64,000 nt of DNA, taken from NCBI RefSeq assembly GCF_011040495.1, contig NZ_CP049037.1, positions 3,658,001 through 3,722,000 on the forward strand. The letters are read 5' to 3'. Made by a program: the position numbers and the translations under genes. Positions 1 to 8,396 of this stretch are shown piece after piece (positions within the stretch are counted from its first letter, which is position 1; each line of letters begins with the position of its first letter). Source of the DNA: Pseudohalocynthiibacter aestuariivivens. GTDB lineage: Bacteria; Pseudomonadota; Alphaproteobacteria; Rhodobacterales; Rhodobacteraceae. The notes below the pieces were generated by a model. The model made no database searches and was not told the DNA's origin. It worked only from the letters and a program-made list of their open reading frames with translations.

Positions 1-349
1 GGAAATCGAAGCCGCCGCAGGATTGGCCGGCGCATCGCAGCAATGTCTCGTATCCTGCCGCCTCCAACTGGGCCGCCAGCGGTCGCATGACCTGCAATGT
101 CGTGATGCCCTCGATGACGATGCGCCACGCCTGCTGAACGACGCGCCCCGAAACCTCGAGAACGGGTAGCGTGTCCTCCTCCCACGGGCCGACGGGCAGC
201 AGGTAGGTGTCCGGGTCGCGTACGACCTCTCGGGACATGGTCCCGTTTCCCGGCAGGTTCAATTCCAGCGCATGGACCGGGGACAGCCCCGCGCAGAGCG
301 CGACCAGCAGACTGACCAGCAAGCGCCTGTTTCTAGCGTGCGCTGCCAT
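1..349 (-). CDS. OmpA-family protein, 5' part only (runs off the window)
   Basis: An open frame starts at ATG 349 on the minus strand and stays open to base 1, so about 116 N-terminal residues are visible. The first ~29 residues look like a signal peptide: a basic Arg-rich start, a Leu/Val/Ala core and an Ala before the mature part. The following region, with Pro-Val-Gly-Pro, Thr-Leu-Gln-Val and a Cys-x5-Cys-Gly-Gly-Phe-Asp-Phe stretch, matches my memory of the N-terminal half of Rhodobacteraceae OmpA-domain outer membrane proteins. The peptidoglycan-binding OmpA domain itself would lie outside the window. It overlaps the end of the upstream AhpD-like gene by 17 bases, suggesting co-transcription. 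Confidence 0.6.
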   Translation of the reverse strand, partial: MAAHARNRRLLVSLLVALCAGLSPVHALELNLPGNGTMSREVVRDPDTYLLPVGPWEEDTLPVLEVSGRVVQQAWRIVIEGITTLQVMRPLAAQLEAAGYETLLRCAGQSCGGFDF

Positions 350-905
350 GATATTCCGGGTTTGGTTCCATGCCGGTGGCACTGGCCACGCGGTTCGACA
401 TGTTGAAAAAGCCGGTCACATTGGCAATGTCCCAGATGTCACGGTCGCTGAAACCCACATCGCGCAGCGCCGCGCGATCAGCCTCGACCACCTTGGCGCT
501 TTGGGTTGTGACTTTCTCGGTGAATTCCAGCATCGCTGTCTGGCGTGCATCCAGTTGCGCCACACGCCAGTTCATCACCATCGCCTCGCCCAGCGCCGGA
601 TCACCCGACAATTGCCGTACCGCGGCACCATGGGCGACCTGACAATACCAGCACCGGTTGATCGAGCTAACGACCACGGCGATCATCTCGCGTTCCAGCT
701 TGCTCAGGGCGCTGTCGGCCAACATCAGATCATTGTAGAGCGCGGTAAAGGTATTAAGCTTTTCAATATCGAACGCGTGCGCCTTCAGCACATTGGGGAT
801 CATCCCCAGCTTGTCCTGACAGATATCAAAGTACTTCTGCGTGGTGTCGGGCAGCGGATCGACCATCGGCAGATCAAGGGCGGTCGGGCGGTCAGAACGG
901 GTCAT
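333..905 (-). CDS. Peroxidase-related AhpD-like protein (carboxymuconolactone decarboxylase superfamily)
   Basis: 190 residues. A Cys-Trp-Tyr-Cys motif at residues 85-88 followed by His92 is the CxxC...H redox signature of the AhpD-like fold, preceded by a helix carrying Glu71 and Glu73. Length fits the 'uncharacterised peroxidase-related enzyme' branch. Expected activity is thiol-dependent peroxide reduction in the cytoplasm; the physiological substrate is unknown. Its ATG overlaps the stop of the upstream acetyltransferase in an ATGA, so the two are translationally coupled, and its 3' end overlaps the OmpA-like gene. Family is clear; role is inferred. Confidence 0.8.
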   Translation of the reverse strand: MTRSDRPTALDLPMVDPLPDTTQKYFDICQDKLGMIPNVLKAHAFDIEKLNTFTALYNDLMLADSALSKLEREMIAVVVSSINRCWYCQVAHGAAVRQLSGDPALGEAMVMNWRVAQLDARQTAMLEFTEKVTTQSAKVVEADRAALRDVGFSDRDIWDIANVTGFFNMSNRVASATGMEPNPEYHGSAR

Positions 906-1642
906 GGGGCAGGGGCTCCTATCGGATGCTGGCGGTAATGGTAATGTCCCACAAGGCGCATGCCGAGGGAAGCGTAGAGCGCGTTGGCGCCGGTATTGGC
1001 GGCTGTGCAGATCACCGACAGATGGGTGGCGCCATGCGTGCCTGCCCAGTGGGCCGTGTGGATCATCATGTGACGCCCCAGCCCGCGCTTGCGGTGGCGT
1101 GGCAACACTTCGAGCGCATGCACCATGGCCGTGCCATCGTGAATCGCGGCATAGCCCGTCGCCGCAGGGCGATTGTCATCGCGACCAAAGAGCGCGGTTT
1201 TTGGCGTCTTTGCACGGCGCATCACGTCGATGCGTGCAGATCCTATGCCGCCTGCCTGCCAGATATCCAACTGGATCGCCATCGGCTCCCAGATGTCAAA
1301 GGTGGCGGTGCGCGGCGGGTGCGCGCCGGTCAGCGCGTCGATCGGGCAGACGTAGATATTGACCGGATCAACGATGGTGTATTCCGTGCTGGCCAGCAGC
1401 GCATCCAGATCGCCCTGTTCCGGTCGGATCATAAAGCGGGGCACCTCGCCCAACGCGCGCATCGCGTCCTCGGCGGCAGGCAGATCCTTTGTCGTCACAG
1501 GTGCGCGCGCTGTGGCCGCACTGACACGTTTTCCACCGCCGCGCCCGTCGCGGATGGTCCATGGACCAAGCGCGCTGTTGGCAAAGGCGGGCCAGGTATG
1601 TTCGATCACGTCAAAGAGGTGATCCGTGGTCGGAAGCTCCAT
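902..1642 (-). CDS. GNAT-family N-acetyltransferase
   Basis: 246 residues from ATG 1642. The frame stays open further upstream, but that extension would run into the CinA-type gene, so the internal ATG is preferred. The acetyl-CoA pyrophosphate-binding loop Arg-Lys-Arg-Gly-Leu-Gly-Arg lies at residues 184-190, and a typical C-terminal Asn...Ala-Leu-Tyr-x-x-Leu-Gly-Met segment follows. The N-terminal ~120 residues are not part of a minimal GNAT domain and may define substrate choice. It sits 13 bases after the CinA-type gene and overlaps the next gene by ATGA, forming a minus-strand operon. Substrate unknown. Confidence 0.8.
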   Translation of the reverse strand: MELPTTDHLFDVIEHTWPAFANSALGPWTIRDGRGGGKRVSAATARAPVTTKDLPAAEDAMRALGEVPRFMIRPEQGDLDALLASTEYTIVDPVNIYVCPIDALTGAHPPRTATFDIWEPMAIQLDIWQAGGIGSARIDVMRRAKTPKTALFGRDDNRPAATGYAAIHDGTAMVHALEVLPRHRKRGLGRHMMIHTAHWAGTHGATHLSVICTAANTGANALYASLGMRLVGHYHYRQHPIGAPAP

Positions 1643-1655
1643 CACCTGCACCCTT

Positions 1656-2375
1656 TCATCCGGCCAATGTGACAAGATCGGCCAGCGCGGCCTCAACTGC
1701 CCCCGCGTCCTGTCCACGGATCACTACGTTCGTGCCATAGGCTCCGTCCCGTTGAAACGGATAAGAGCCAAAGCTGAGCGTGGGATAACGTGCCGCCAGA
1801 TCGGCCAACGGCGCGGCAATATCCCCCTCACCTCGGTGGATTGTCAGGTTGCGTGACGTTAGCGGAGCACCGCCGGTAAGGGTTGGCAGCACAGAGGCGA
1901 CCATCGCCTCGAATATCGCGGGGACACCGGCCATCACATAGACGTTTCGCAGGACAAATCCCGGCGCAGCGCTCACTGGATTGTCGATCAGTGCGGCCCC
2001 CTCGGGGATGCGCGCCATGCGCAGGCGGGCCGCGTTCATTTCCAGCCCGGTGCGATCATAATGTGCGGCCAGAATCGCGCGGGCATCTTCGCGCACATCA
2101 ATTGGCACGTTAAAGGCGGCGGCGATGTTGTCAGCGGTGATATCGTCATGGGTCGGTCCGATCCCGCCAGAGGTGAACACATAACCATAGGCGTCACTCA
2201 GCGTCCGTACTGCGGCCTGTATCGGGGCCGGATCATCGCTGACCACGCGCATCTCGCGCAGATCAATGCCTGCCACGGTCAGTTGTCCGGCCAGAAAATG
2301 CATGTTGGAATCGCGTGTGCGGCCCGACAGGATCTCGTCGCCGATGACCAGCATCGCGGCAGTGGGGTTGGGCAT
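1656..2375 (-). CDS. CinA-type competence/damage-inducible protein A (MoaB/Mog domain)
   Basis: 239 residues from ATG 2375, chosen because AAGGAGG lies 8 bases upstream and the first residues run straight into the MoCF-fold start (Ala-Met-Leu-Val-Ile-Gly-Asp-Glu-Ile-Leu-Ser-Gly). The family signature Ser-Gly-Gly-Ile-Gly-Pro-Thr-His-Asp-Asp is at residues 69-78. Only the molybdopterin-binding-like domain is present; the C-terminal nicotinamide-nucleotide amidohydrolase domain of full CinA is absent, which is common in alphaproteobacteria. It is divergent from sfsA with 48 bp between start codons. Confidence 0.85.
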   Translation of the reverse strand: MPNPTAAMLVIGDEILSGRTRDSNMHFLAGQLTVAGIDLREMRVVSDDPAPIQAAVRTLSDAYGYVFTSGGIGPTHDDITADNIAAAFNVPIDVREDARAILAAHYDRTGLEMNAARLRMARIPEGAALIDNPVSAAPGFVLRNVYVMAGVPAIFEAMVASVLPTLTGGAPLTSRNLTIHRGEGDIAAPLADLAARYPTLSFGSYPFQRDGAYGTNVVIRGQDAGAVEAALADLVTLAG

Positions 2376-2423
2376 CGCTCGGCCTCCTTGATTGGCGCGC
2401 CCCTCTCGTATAGGCCCGCGCCC

Positions 2424-3143
2424 ATGCGGTTTCAAACCCCTCTTCAACCGGCTGTGCTGTTGCGCCGCTACAAACGCTTTCTGGCGGACATCCAGCTGGA
2501 TGACGGGCGCGAGGTGACGGCCCATTGCGCCAATCCCGGCTCAATGATGGGGCTGGCACAGCCGGGGATGCGGATCTGGGTCGAGCCGAATGACGATCCC
2601 CGCAAGAAGCTGAAATATGGCTGGCGTCTGGTCGACCACGGAAGCGGCCATTTCACCGGCGTCGACACCAGCGTGCCGAACCGGGCGTTGAAAGATGCGC
2701 TGACCGTGCGCGCAATACCCGAACTTGCCGCTTATGGAACGGTACTGCCAGAGCAGAAATATGGTTCAAACAGCCGGATCGATTTCCTGCTGCGGGAGGA
2801 TGGGTTACCGGACGCCTATGTCGAGGTGAAGTCGGTCACCTTGTCGCGCACGCCCGGATTGGCCGAATTTCCTGATAGTGTGACCGCGCGCGGGCGCAAG
2901 CATCTGGAGGAACTGGAGGCAATGGCGCAGGCCGGGCACCGCGCCGTGATGTTGTTTCTGGTGCAGCGGACCGATTGTAGCGCCGTGACACTGGCTGCCG
3001 ATATTGATCCTGCCTATGCCGCCGCCTTTGACGCAGCTCGTGCGGCAGGGGTCGAGGTCCTGTGCATCGGTTGTCGGATCACCCCCGAAGCGATTGACGT
3101 CGGCGCGCCGATTGCGTTCGCACGCGAGAGGGCAGCACGGTAA
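2424..3143 (+). CDS. sfsA: Sugar fermentation stimulation protein homolog SfsA
   Basis: 239 residues, the normal length for SfsA. The start at ATG 2424 gives the family N-terminus (Leu-Arg-Arg-Tyr-Lys-Arg-Phe-Leu-Ala-Asp), and His34-Cys-x-Asn-Pro-Gly-Ser is conserved. Asp120 in Ser-Arg-Ile-Asp-Phe and Glu134-x-Lys136 in Val-Glu-Val-Lys-Ser-Val-Thr-Leu form the nuclease-like D...ExK pattern of the family. Escherichia coli SfsA has been called a DNA-binding regulator of maltose metabolism; the actual biochemical role is unsettled. Upstream of map on the same strand. Confidence 0.9.
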   Translation: MRFQTPLQPAVLLRRYKRFLADIQLDDGREVTAHCANPGSMMGLAQPGMRIWVEPNDDPRKKLKYGWRLVDHGSGHFTGVDTSVPNRALKDALTVRAIPELAAYGTVLPEQKYGSNSRIDFLLREDGLPDAYVEVKSVTLSRTPGLAEFPDSVTARGRKHLEELEAMAQAGHRAVMLFLVQRTDCSAVTLAADIDPAYAAAFDAARAAGVEVLCIGCRITPEAIDVGAPIAFARERAAR

Positions 3144-3207
3144 TGTCAGCGACCGGGCACTGGCATGTCGGGGACAGGTGGCCTAAATAGGGCCAAAACC
3201 ACGAGTT

Positions 3208-4035
3208 ATGAGGCGCAAAGTGTACGATCAACATCGCGGACGGGTGACACGAGACGGCATTCGCATCCATGAGGACGCGGATTTTGCCGGAATGCACGCC
3301 GCGGGCGCGCTGGCCGCGCGTATCCTAGACGATATCGCACCGCTGGTCGTGCCGGGCCAATCGACCAGAGCCATTGATGCAGCGATCGAGGAAATGGTCA
3401 ACGCCGCAGGCGCAAAATCCGCCACCATCGGCTACAAGGGCTACAAACACGCCAGTTGTATCAGCGTCAATCATGTGGTCTGCCACGGCATTCCCGGCGA
3501 CAAGCTGCTGAAGGATGGCGATATCGCGAATATCGACGTGACCGTGATCGTCGATGGCTGGTTCGGCGACACCAGCCGGATGTATGTCGCGGGCAAGCTG
3601 AGCCGCAAGGCAGAGCGGCTGATCCAGACCACCCATGACGCGCTGATGAAGGGGATCGAGGCGGTCAAGCCCGGCAACACCTTTGGTGATATCGGCCACG
3701 CCATTCAGGCCTATGCCGAAGCACATCGCATGTCGATTGTACGCGATTTCTGCGGTCATGGTCTGGGCCGGGTGTTTCATGCGCCGCCCAACGTGCTGCA
3801 TTACGGGCGCGCAGGCGCTGGTGCGGTTCTCGAAGAGGGCATGTTCTTTACCATCGAGCCAATGGTCAATCTGGGGCGACCCGAGACCAAGGTACTGGCG
3901 GATGACTGGACGGCCGTGACGCGGGACAAGTCGCTGTCGGCGCAGTTCGAACATTCGGTTGGCGTGACCGCGACAGGGGCCGAGATCTTCACGCTGTCGC
4001 CCGGTGGGCTGTTTCACCCGACCTACACCTCGTAG
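3208..4035 (+). CDS. map: Type I methionine aminopeptidase
   Basis: 275 residues. Removes the initiator methionine from nascent proteins. The five metal ligands of the pita-bread fold are visible: Asp110, Asp121, His184, Glu217 and Glu248, with catalytic His94. The start is uncertain: ATG 3208 has no clear ribosome-binding site, whereas GTG 3220 has GAGG six bases before it and would remove four residues. Followed by a GC-rich hairpin terminator at 4067. Cytoplasmic and probably essential. Confidence 0.95.
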   Translation: MRRKVYDQHRGRVTRDGIRIHEDADFAGMHAAGALAARILDDIAPLVVPGQSTRAIDAAIEEMVNAAGAKSATIGYKGYKHASCISVNHVVCHGIPGDKLLKDGDIANIDVTVIVDGWFGDTSRMYVAGKLSRKAERLIQTTHDALMKGIEAVKPGNTFGDIGHAIQAYAEAHRMSIVRDFCGHGLGRVFHAPPNVLHYGRAGAGAVLEEGMFFTIEPMVNLGRPETKVLADDWTAVTRDKSLSAQFEHSVGVTATGAEIFTLSPGGLFHPTYTS

Positions 4036-4066
4036 GATTGCGCCGCGCGAGGCGCGTCGCCGGGGG

Positions 4067-4088
4067 CGGCCCTGCGGGCCGTTGTTTT
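4067..4088 (+). terminator. Intrinsic terminator downstream of map
   Basis: CGGCCC, loop TGC, GGGCCG, then TTGTTTT. The six-pair GC stem with a T-rich tail lies 31 bases after the map stop codon. It would also be encountered by transcription of the convergent flavoprotein gene only after its own stop. Confidence 0.7.
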
Positions 4089-4090
4089 CA

Positions 4091-4128
4091 TGCCCCCGGC
4101 GGGGATATTTCCGGCAAGAAGATGATCA
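4091..4128. repeat. Dispersed intergenic repeat, copy 1
   Basis: This short stretch contains GGATATTTCCGGCAAGAAGA. A second version, GGATACTTGCAGCAAGAAGA, lies at 51022-51041; about 20 of 24 positions agree over the extended core. Both copies follow a C-rich run and lie just past stop codons. The pattern resembles a repeat I have seen after genes in other Rhodobacteraceae; the function is unknown. Confidence 0.55.
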
Positions 4129-4137
4129 AGAGGGCGA

Positions 4138-5334
4138 TCAGACTCTGGCGGTTGTCTCGGCAATCGCACGCCCTGCGGCGGCACCCGACGCCCAGGCCCA
4201 TTGGAAATTGTATCCGCCGAGCCAGCCTGTGACATCCACCGCTTCGCCGATGGCATATAGGCCGGGCATATCGCGCGCCTCCAGCGTGCGTGCTTGCAAG
4301 GTGTCGGTGTCAATGCCGCCCAGTGTGACCTCGGAGGTGCGGTAGCCTTCGGTGCCCGCTGGCGTCAGCTGCCAGTTGCGCAGCGTATCGGTGAGAGTCC
4401 GAAGCGCAGCGTCGCTCTGGTCGGCCAGATTACCGACGAGTGGCAAATCGATCTGATCGGGCAGCGCTGCCACCAGACGAGAGGGCAGGTGGCGGGCCAG
4501 TTCGGTGCTGAGCAGATGGCGTCCCGCGCGCGCACGTTGAGTGCGCAGCGCATCAAGCAGCGTGCCGCGGGGATCAAGGTCCACTGTGATCGGTGCACCC
4601 TCGCGCCAGAACGATGAGATTTGCAGCATAGCCGGCCCCGATAGCCCGCGATGGGTGAATAGCATCGCCTCGTCGAAGGTCGTATCACCGGCCGTCGCCC
4701 GGACGGGCAATGACAGCCCCGAGAGCGCGGCGAACCGGCCATCGGAAAAGGTGAAGGGCACCAATGCAGCGCGGGTTTCTGTCAGGCGCAGGCCGAATTG
4801 GGTCGCGATCTCATAGGCCAACCCGGTTGCGCCCATCTTTGGGATGGATTTGCCACCTGATGCCAGCACCAGATTGCGGGTGCGTATCGTGTGGCGTTTG
4901 CCTTCGCGTTCCAACACGGCCGTATAGTGCCCACCGTCGTGGGTGATGTCGTGGACGGAGGTCTGCAACCACAGGGCGGCCCCCGCGCGATCCATCTCGG
5001 CGCGCAGCATCGCAACAATCTGTTTGGCGGACTCGTCGCAAAAGAGCTGCCCCAGGGTTTTTTCATGCCACGTGATGCCATGTGCTTCGACTAATGCGAT
5101 GAAATCCCATTGGGTGTATCGGCTCAGGGCCGATTTGCAGAAGTGAGGGTTTTGCGACAGAAAATTCTCTGGACCCGCGTAGAGGTTGGTGAAGTTGCAG
5201 CGCCCGCCACCTGAAATGCGGATTTTCTCACCCGGCGCGCGGGCATGGTCGATCACCAGCGTACGCCCGCCCGCATGGGCTGCGCACATCATGCCGGCCG
5301 CACCGGCGCCAAGGATAAGCGTGTCGAATTGCAT
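4138..5334 (-). CDS. BaiN/RdsA-family NAD(P)/FAD-dependent oxidoreductase (HI0933-like)
   Basis: 398 residues from ATG 5334; an upstream in-frame ATG would add a low-quality 20-residue leader. The N-terminus has the FAD-binding Gly9-Ala-Gly-Ala-Ala-Gly14 loop, then the family hallmark Gly-Gly-Gly-Arg-Cys-Asn-Phe-Thr-Asn at about residues 42-50. The C-terminal segment contains a second flavin-contacting motif near Trp-Leu-Gly-Gly-Tyr-Asn-Phe-Gln. Predicted soluble flavoprotein; the electron acceptor and substrate are not known for this subgroup. Convergent with map and divergent from the peroxiredoxin-like gene. Confidence 0.85.
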   Translation of the reverse strand: MQFDTLILGAGAAGMMCAAHAGGRTLVIDHARAPGEKIRISGGGRCNFTNLYAGPENFLSQNPHFCKSALSRYTQWDFIALVEAHGITWHEKTLGQLFCDESAKQIVAMLRAEMDRAGAALWLQTSVHDITHDGGHYTAVLEREGKRHTIRTRNLVLASGGKSIPKMGATGLAYEIATQFGLRLTETRAALVPFTFSDGRFAALSGLSLPVRATAGDTTFDEAMLFTHRGLSGPAMLQISSFWREGAPITVDLDPRGTLLDALRTQRARAGRHLLSTELARHLPSRLVAALPDQIDLPLVGNLADQSDAALRTLTDTLRNWQLTPAGTEGYRTSEVTLGGIDTDTLQARTLEARDMPGLYAIGEAVDVTGWLGGYNFQWAWASGAAAGRAIAETTARV

Positions 5335-5444
5335 GCGCTTGCCCCTGCCGCAATGTGGCGGCGCGGTCAAGTTGCCGTGACCGGGTTGCCGCATACGCAG
5401 ACGAACCTAAGTCGAGTTGTGATGCAATTTGACAGGAGCGCGCT

Positions 5445-5969
5445 ATGAATACGCTGGACGCTGGCACGAACTTTCCTCAACAGACCGTCAAACGGATTGG
5501 TGGCGGGACAATGGATATCGGGACACCCCAAGACGGTCGCGATTGGCAAATGGTAGTGGTTTATCGCGGATTGCACTGCCCGATTTGCAAGAAATACCTG
5601 ACCCGTCTCGAAACGCTGTTGTCGCGTTATCATGAGAACGGGATCGATGTGGTGACCGTCTCTGGCGATCCGCAGGACAAGGCACAGACGATGGTGGATG
5701 AGTTGGGTCTGACGATGCCAGTAGGATACGACTTGAGCACTGCTCAGATGCGCGCCCTTGGCCTCTATATCTCGGACCCGCGCAGCCCACAGGAAACGGA
5801 CCGTCCCTTTGCGGAGCCGGGTCTGTTCGTGATCAATGCGAATGGCGATCTGCACATTGTGGATGTCTCGAATGCGCCCTTTGCCCGACCTGACCTTGAA
5901 GGGTTGGCAGGTGGTCTGGAATTCATACGCAACAAGGACTATCCGATCCGGGGCACGCACCGGCCCTGA
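5445..5969 (+). CDS. Peroxiredoxin-like (AhpC/TSA-family, thioredoxin-fold) protein
   Basis: 174 residues with a thioredoxin-like fold: a beta strand (Met-Val-Val-Val-Tyr-Arg-Gly) leads into Cys45-Pro-Ile-Cys48. This CPxC arrangement differs from the Thr-x-x-Cys of typical peroxiredoxins and suggests a disulfide-forming pair. A later Gly-Leu-Phe-Val-Ile-Asn-Ala-Asn-Gly strand is typical of the AhpC/TSA family. No signal peptide, so cytoplasmic. It is probably a thiol peroxidase or reductase; the substrate is unknown. Monocistronic, 111 bp upstream of ftsW. Confidence 0.75.
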   Translation: MNTLDAGTNFPQQTVKRIGGGTMDIGTPQDGRDWQMVVVYRGLHCPICKKYLTRLETLLSRYHENGIDVVTVSGDPQDKAQTMVDELGLTMPVGYDLSTAQMRALGLYISDPRSPQETDRPFAEPGLFVINANGDLHIVDVSNAPFARPDLEGLAGGLEFIRNKDYPIRGTHRP

Positions 5970-6080
5970 GCAGCACGTCGACGTTCCGCACTGGACGCTT
6001 CCCTCAATCGCCTCTTCCTGCTACTCTGTGTCCCAGACCCCGCAAAGGGGCGCGACTTGAGGCAGTAATCGGCGGTTGTC

Positions 6081-7247
6081 ATGACAGAGATGGTCTATGG
6101 GGCAGTACCCGTTCGCGATGTCGAACCGGTTTTGCCGAAATGGTGGCGGACGATCGACAAATGGTCGATCTCCAGTGTGCTGATCCTGTTCGGGATCGGG
6201 TTGCTTCTGGGCTTTGCCGCATCGCCGCCATTGGCGGAAAAGAACGGGTTCGCGCCGTTCCACTACGTGCAGCGGCAGGCGTTTTTCGGCGGTATGGCGA
6301 TGATCGCGATGCTGATGGCCTCGATGATGAGCCCCCTGCTGGTGCGGCGTCTCGCTGTGATCGGATTTGTAGTGTCATTCGTAGCATTGGCATTGCTGCC
6401 CGTGCTTGGCACGGATTTCGGCAAGGGGGCCGTGCGATGGTACAGCCTCGGCTTTGCCAGCATCCAGCCGTCAGAGTTTCTCAAGCCCGGCTTCGTGGTC
6501 GCAGCTGCCTGGATGATGGCCGCCAGCCGCGAGATCAACGGCCCGCCCGGCCTGTCATGGTCATTCCTGCTGGCACTGGTGATCGTGGCCTTTCTGGCGC
6601 TACAGCCCGATTTCGGTCAGGCGTCACTGGTGCTGTTTTCCTGGGGCGTGATGTATTTCGTCGCCGGTGCGCCGATCCTGCTACTGCTGATCATGGCAGG
6701 GTGCGTCGTGCTTGTGGGCAGCTTTGCCTATGCCAATTCCGAGCACTTCGCGCGCCGGATCGACGGGTTTCTCAGCCCCGATGTCGACCCGACGACGCAG
6801 TTGGGTTTTGCCTCGAATGCAATCCGCGAGGGCGGTTTTTTCGGCGTCGGAGTGGGCGAGGGCGAGGTGAAATGGTCACTACCTGATGCGCATACCGATT
6901 TCATCATCGCCGTGGCCGCCGAGGAATACGGGCTGGTGCTGGTGCTGGTGATCATCACGCTTTACACGCTCGTCGTGGTCAGGTCGCTGCTGCGCCTGAT
7001 GCGCGAGCGCGATCCGTTCATCCGGCTGGCGGGCACCGGATTGGCCGCTGCATTCGGTGTGCAGGCGATGATCAACATGGGCGTCGCGGTGCGGTTACTG
7101 CCTGCCAAGGGCATGACGCTTCCTTTCGTCAGCTATGGTGGGTCATCTTTGATCGCAGGCGGGCTTGCGCTCGGGATGCTTTTCGCCTTTACCCGCACGC
7201 GCCCGCAAGGCGAGATTGGCGATATCCTGCGCGGTCGGGTGAGATAA
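6081..7247 (+). CDS. ftsW: Lipid II polymerase FtsW (SEDS family)
   Basis: 388 residues with about ten hydrophobic segments. The SEDS family landmarks are present: Gln-Pro-Ser-Glu-Phe-Leu-Lys-Pro, Gln-Pro-Asp-Phe-Gly-Gln, and Pro-Phe-Val-Ser-Tyr-Gly-Gly-Ser-Ser near the C-terminus. FtsW polymerises septal glycan strands from lipid II together with FtsI in the inner membrane. FtsI is encoded at 33.2 kb here, not next door. This gene opens the first dcw block and is followed by murG after 39 bases. Confidence 0.95.
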   Translation: MTEMVYGAVPVRDVEPVLPKWWRTIDKWSISSVLILFGIGLLLGFAASPPLAEKNGFAPFHYVQRQAFFGGMAMIAMLMASMMSPLLVRRLAVIGFVVSFVALALLPVLGTDFGKGAVRWYSLGFASIQPSEFLKPGFVVAAAWMMAASREINGPPGLSWSFLLALVIVAFLALQPDFGQASLVLFSWGVMYFVAGAPILLLLIMAGCVVLVGSFAYANSEHFARRIDGFLSPDVDPTTQLGFASNAIREGGFFGVGVGEGEVKWSLPDAHTDFIIAVAAEEYGLVLVLVIITLYTLVVVRSLLRLMRERDPFIRLAGTGLAAAFGVQAMINMGVAVRLLPAKGMTLPFVSYGGSSLIAGGLALGMLFAFTRTRPQGEIGDILRGRVR

Positions 7248-7286
7248 CGATTTGCGGCGGGGTAATACCCGCCCGAGAGGGCAGAC

Positions 7287-8396
7287 ATGAGCGAACGGCA
7301 ACCACTCCTGCTGATGGCCGCAGGCGGCACAGGCGGGCATATGTTCCCCGCGCAGTCCTTGGCCGAGGTCATGCTGCGCCGCGGCTGGCGGGTCAAGCTG
7401 AGCACCGATGCCCGTGGCGCGCGCTATACCGGCGGTTTCCCGCATTCGGTCGAGATCGAGCAGATCAGCAGTGCGACCTTTGCGCGTGGCGGCGTTCTGG
7501 CCAAAATGATCGCGCCCTTTCGTATCGCGGCGGGGGTGATCGGTGCGACGGTGCGTATGCTGCGTGACAAACCCGACATGGTGATCGGATTTGGCGGCTA
7601 CCCGACGATACCCGCCCTTAGCGCGGCCGTGCTACTGCGGCGTCCGCGTATGGTGCACGAACAAAACGGCGTGTTGGGACGGGTGAACCGCGCGTTTGCC
7701 AAGCGCGTCGATATGATCGCCTGCGGTACATGGCCCACCGATCTGCCAGAGGGCACCACTGCCGAGCATGTCGGTAACCCGGTCCGCGCGGCCGTGCTGG
7801 AGCGGGCCGGTGCAGGGTATATCCCGCCGGGTGATTACCCCATGTCGATCCTTGTGATCGGCGGCAGTCAGGGCGCGCGCATCCTCAGTGATCTGGTGCC
7901 ACCCGCGATTGCCGCCCTACCGATGGAGATGCTGCGCAACATTCGCGTCAGCCATCAGGCGCGCGGCGAGGATCAGGTACGTGTCGCCACCTACTATGCC
8001 GAAAACGGCATCGACGCGGATGTCGAGCCGTTCTTTCGCGATGTGCCGCGCCGGATGAGCGAGGCACAGTTGGTGATTAGCCGCGCTGGCGCGTCGTCCA
8101 TCGCTGATATCAGCGTGATCGGACGCCCGGCCATCGTGATCCCGCTTGCGATTGCGGTGGGCGATCATCAGACCGCAAATGCGCGCCATCTGACCGAGGC
8201 TGGCGGCGCGATTCTGATCCCCGAGGCCGCGCTGACGCCCGACGCGCTGAGCGCGCAAATCGAAACCGTGTTGAACCACCCCGAGGGAGCCGCGCAAATG
8301 TCGCGCGCAGCGATGAGTTGCGCCATGCCGGACGCGTCTACCCATCTGGCCGATCTGGTGCAGACCCTCGCAGACCAAGGCAGGAAACCGAAATGA
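7287..8396 (+). CDS. murG: UDP-GlcNAc:lipid I N-acetylglucosaminyltransferase MurG
   Basis: 369 residues. Glycine loops Gly-Gly-Thr-Gly-Gly-His (residues 13-18) and Gly-Gly-Ser-Gln-Gly-Ala bind lipid I and UDP-GlcNAc in the GT-B fold, and a Gly-Phe-Gly-Gly-Tyr-Pro segment is typical of the family. It makes lipid II at the inner face of the cytoplasmic membrane. RBS GAGAGGG precedes the ATG. The stop overlaps the murC start as ATGA. Confidence 0.97.
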   Translation: MSERQPLLLMAAGGTGGHMFPAQSLAEVMLRRGWRVKLSTDARGARYTGGFPHSVEIEQISSATFARGGVLAKMIAPFRIAAGVIGATVRMLRDKPDMVIGFGGYPTIPALSAAVLLRRPRMVHEQNGVLGRVNRAFAKRVDMIACGTWPTDLPEGTTAEHVGNPVRAAVLERAGAGYIPPGDYPMSILVIGGSQGARILSDLVPPAIAALPMEMLRNIRVSHQARGEDQVRVATYYAENGIDADVEPFFRDVPRRMSEAQLVISRAGASSIADISVIGRPAIVIPLAIAVGDHQTANARHLTEAGGAILIPEAALTPDALSAQIETVLNHPEGAAQMSRAAMSCAMPDASTHLADLVQTLADQGRKPK

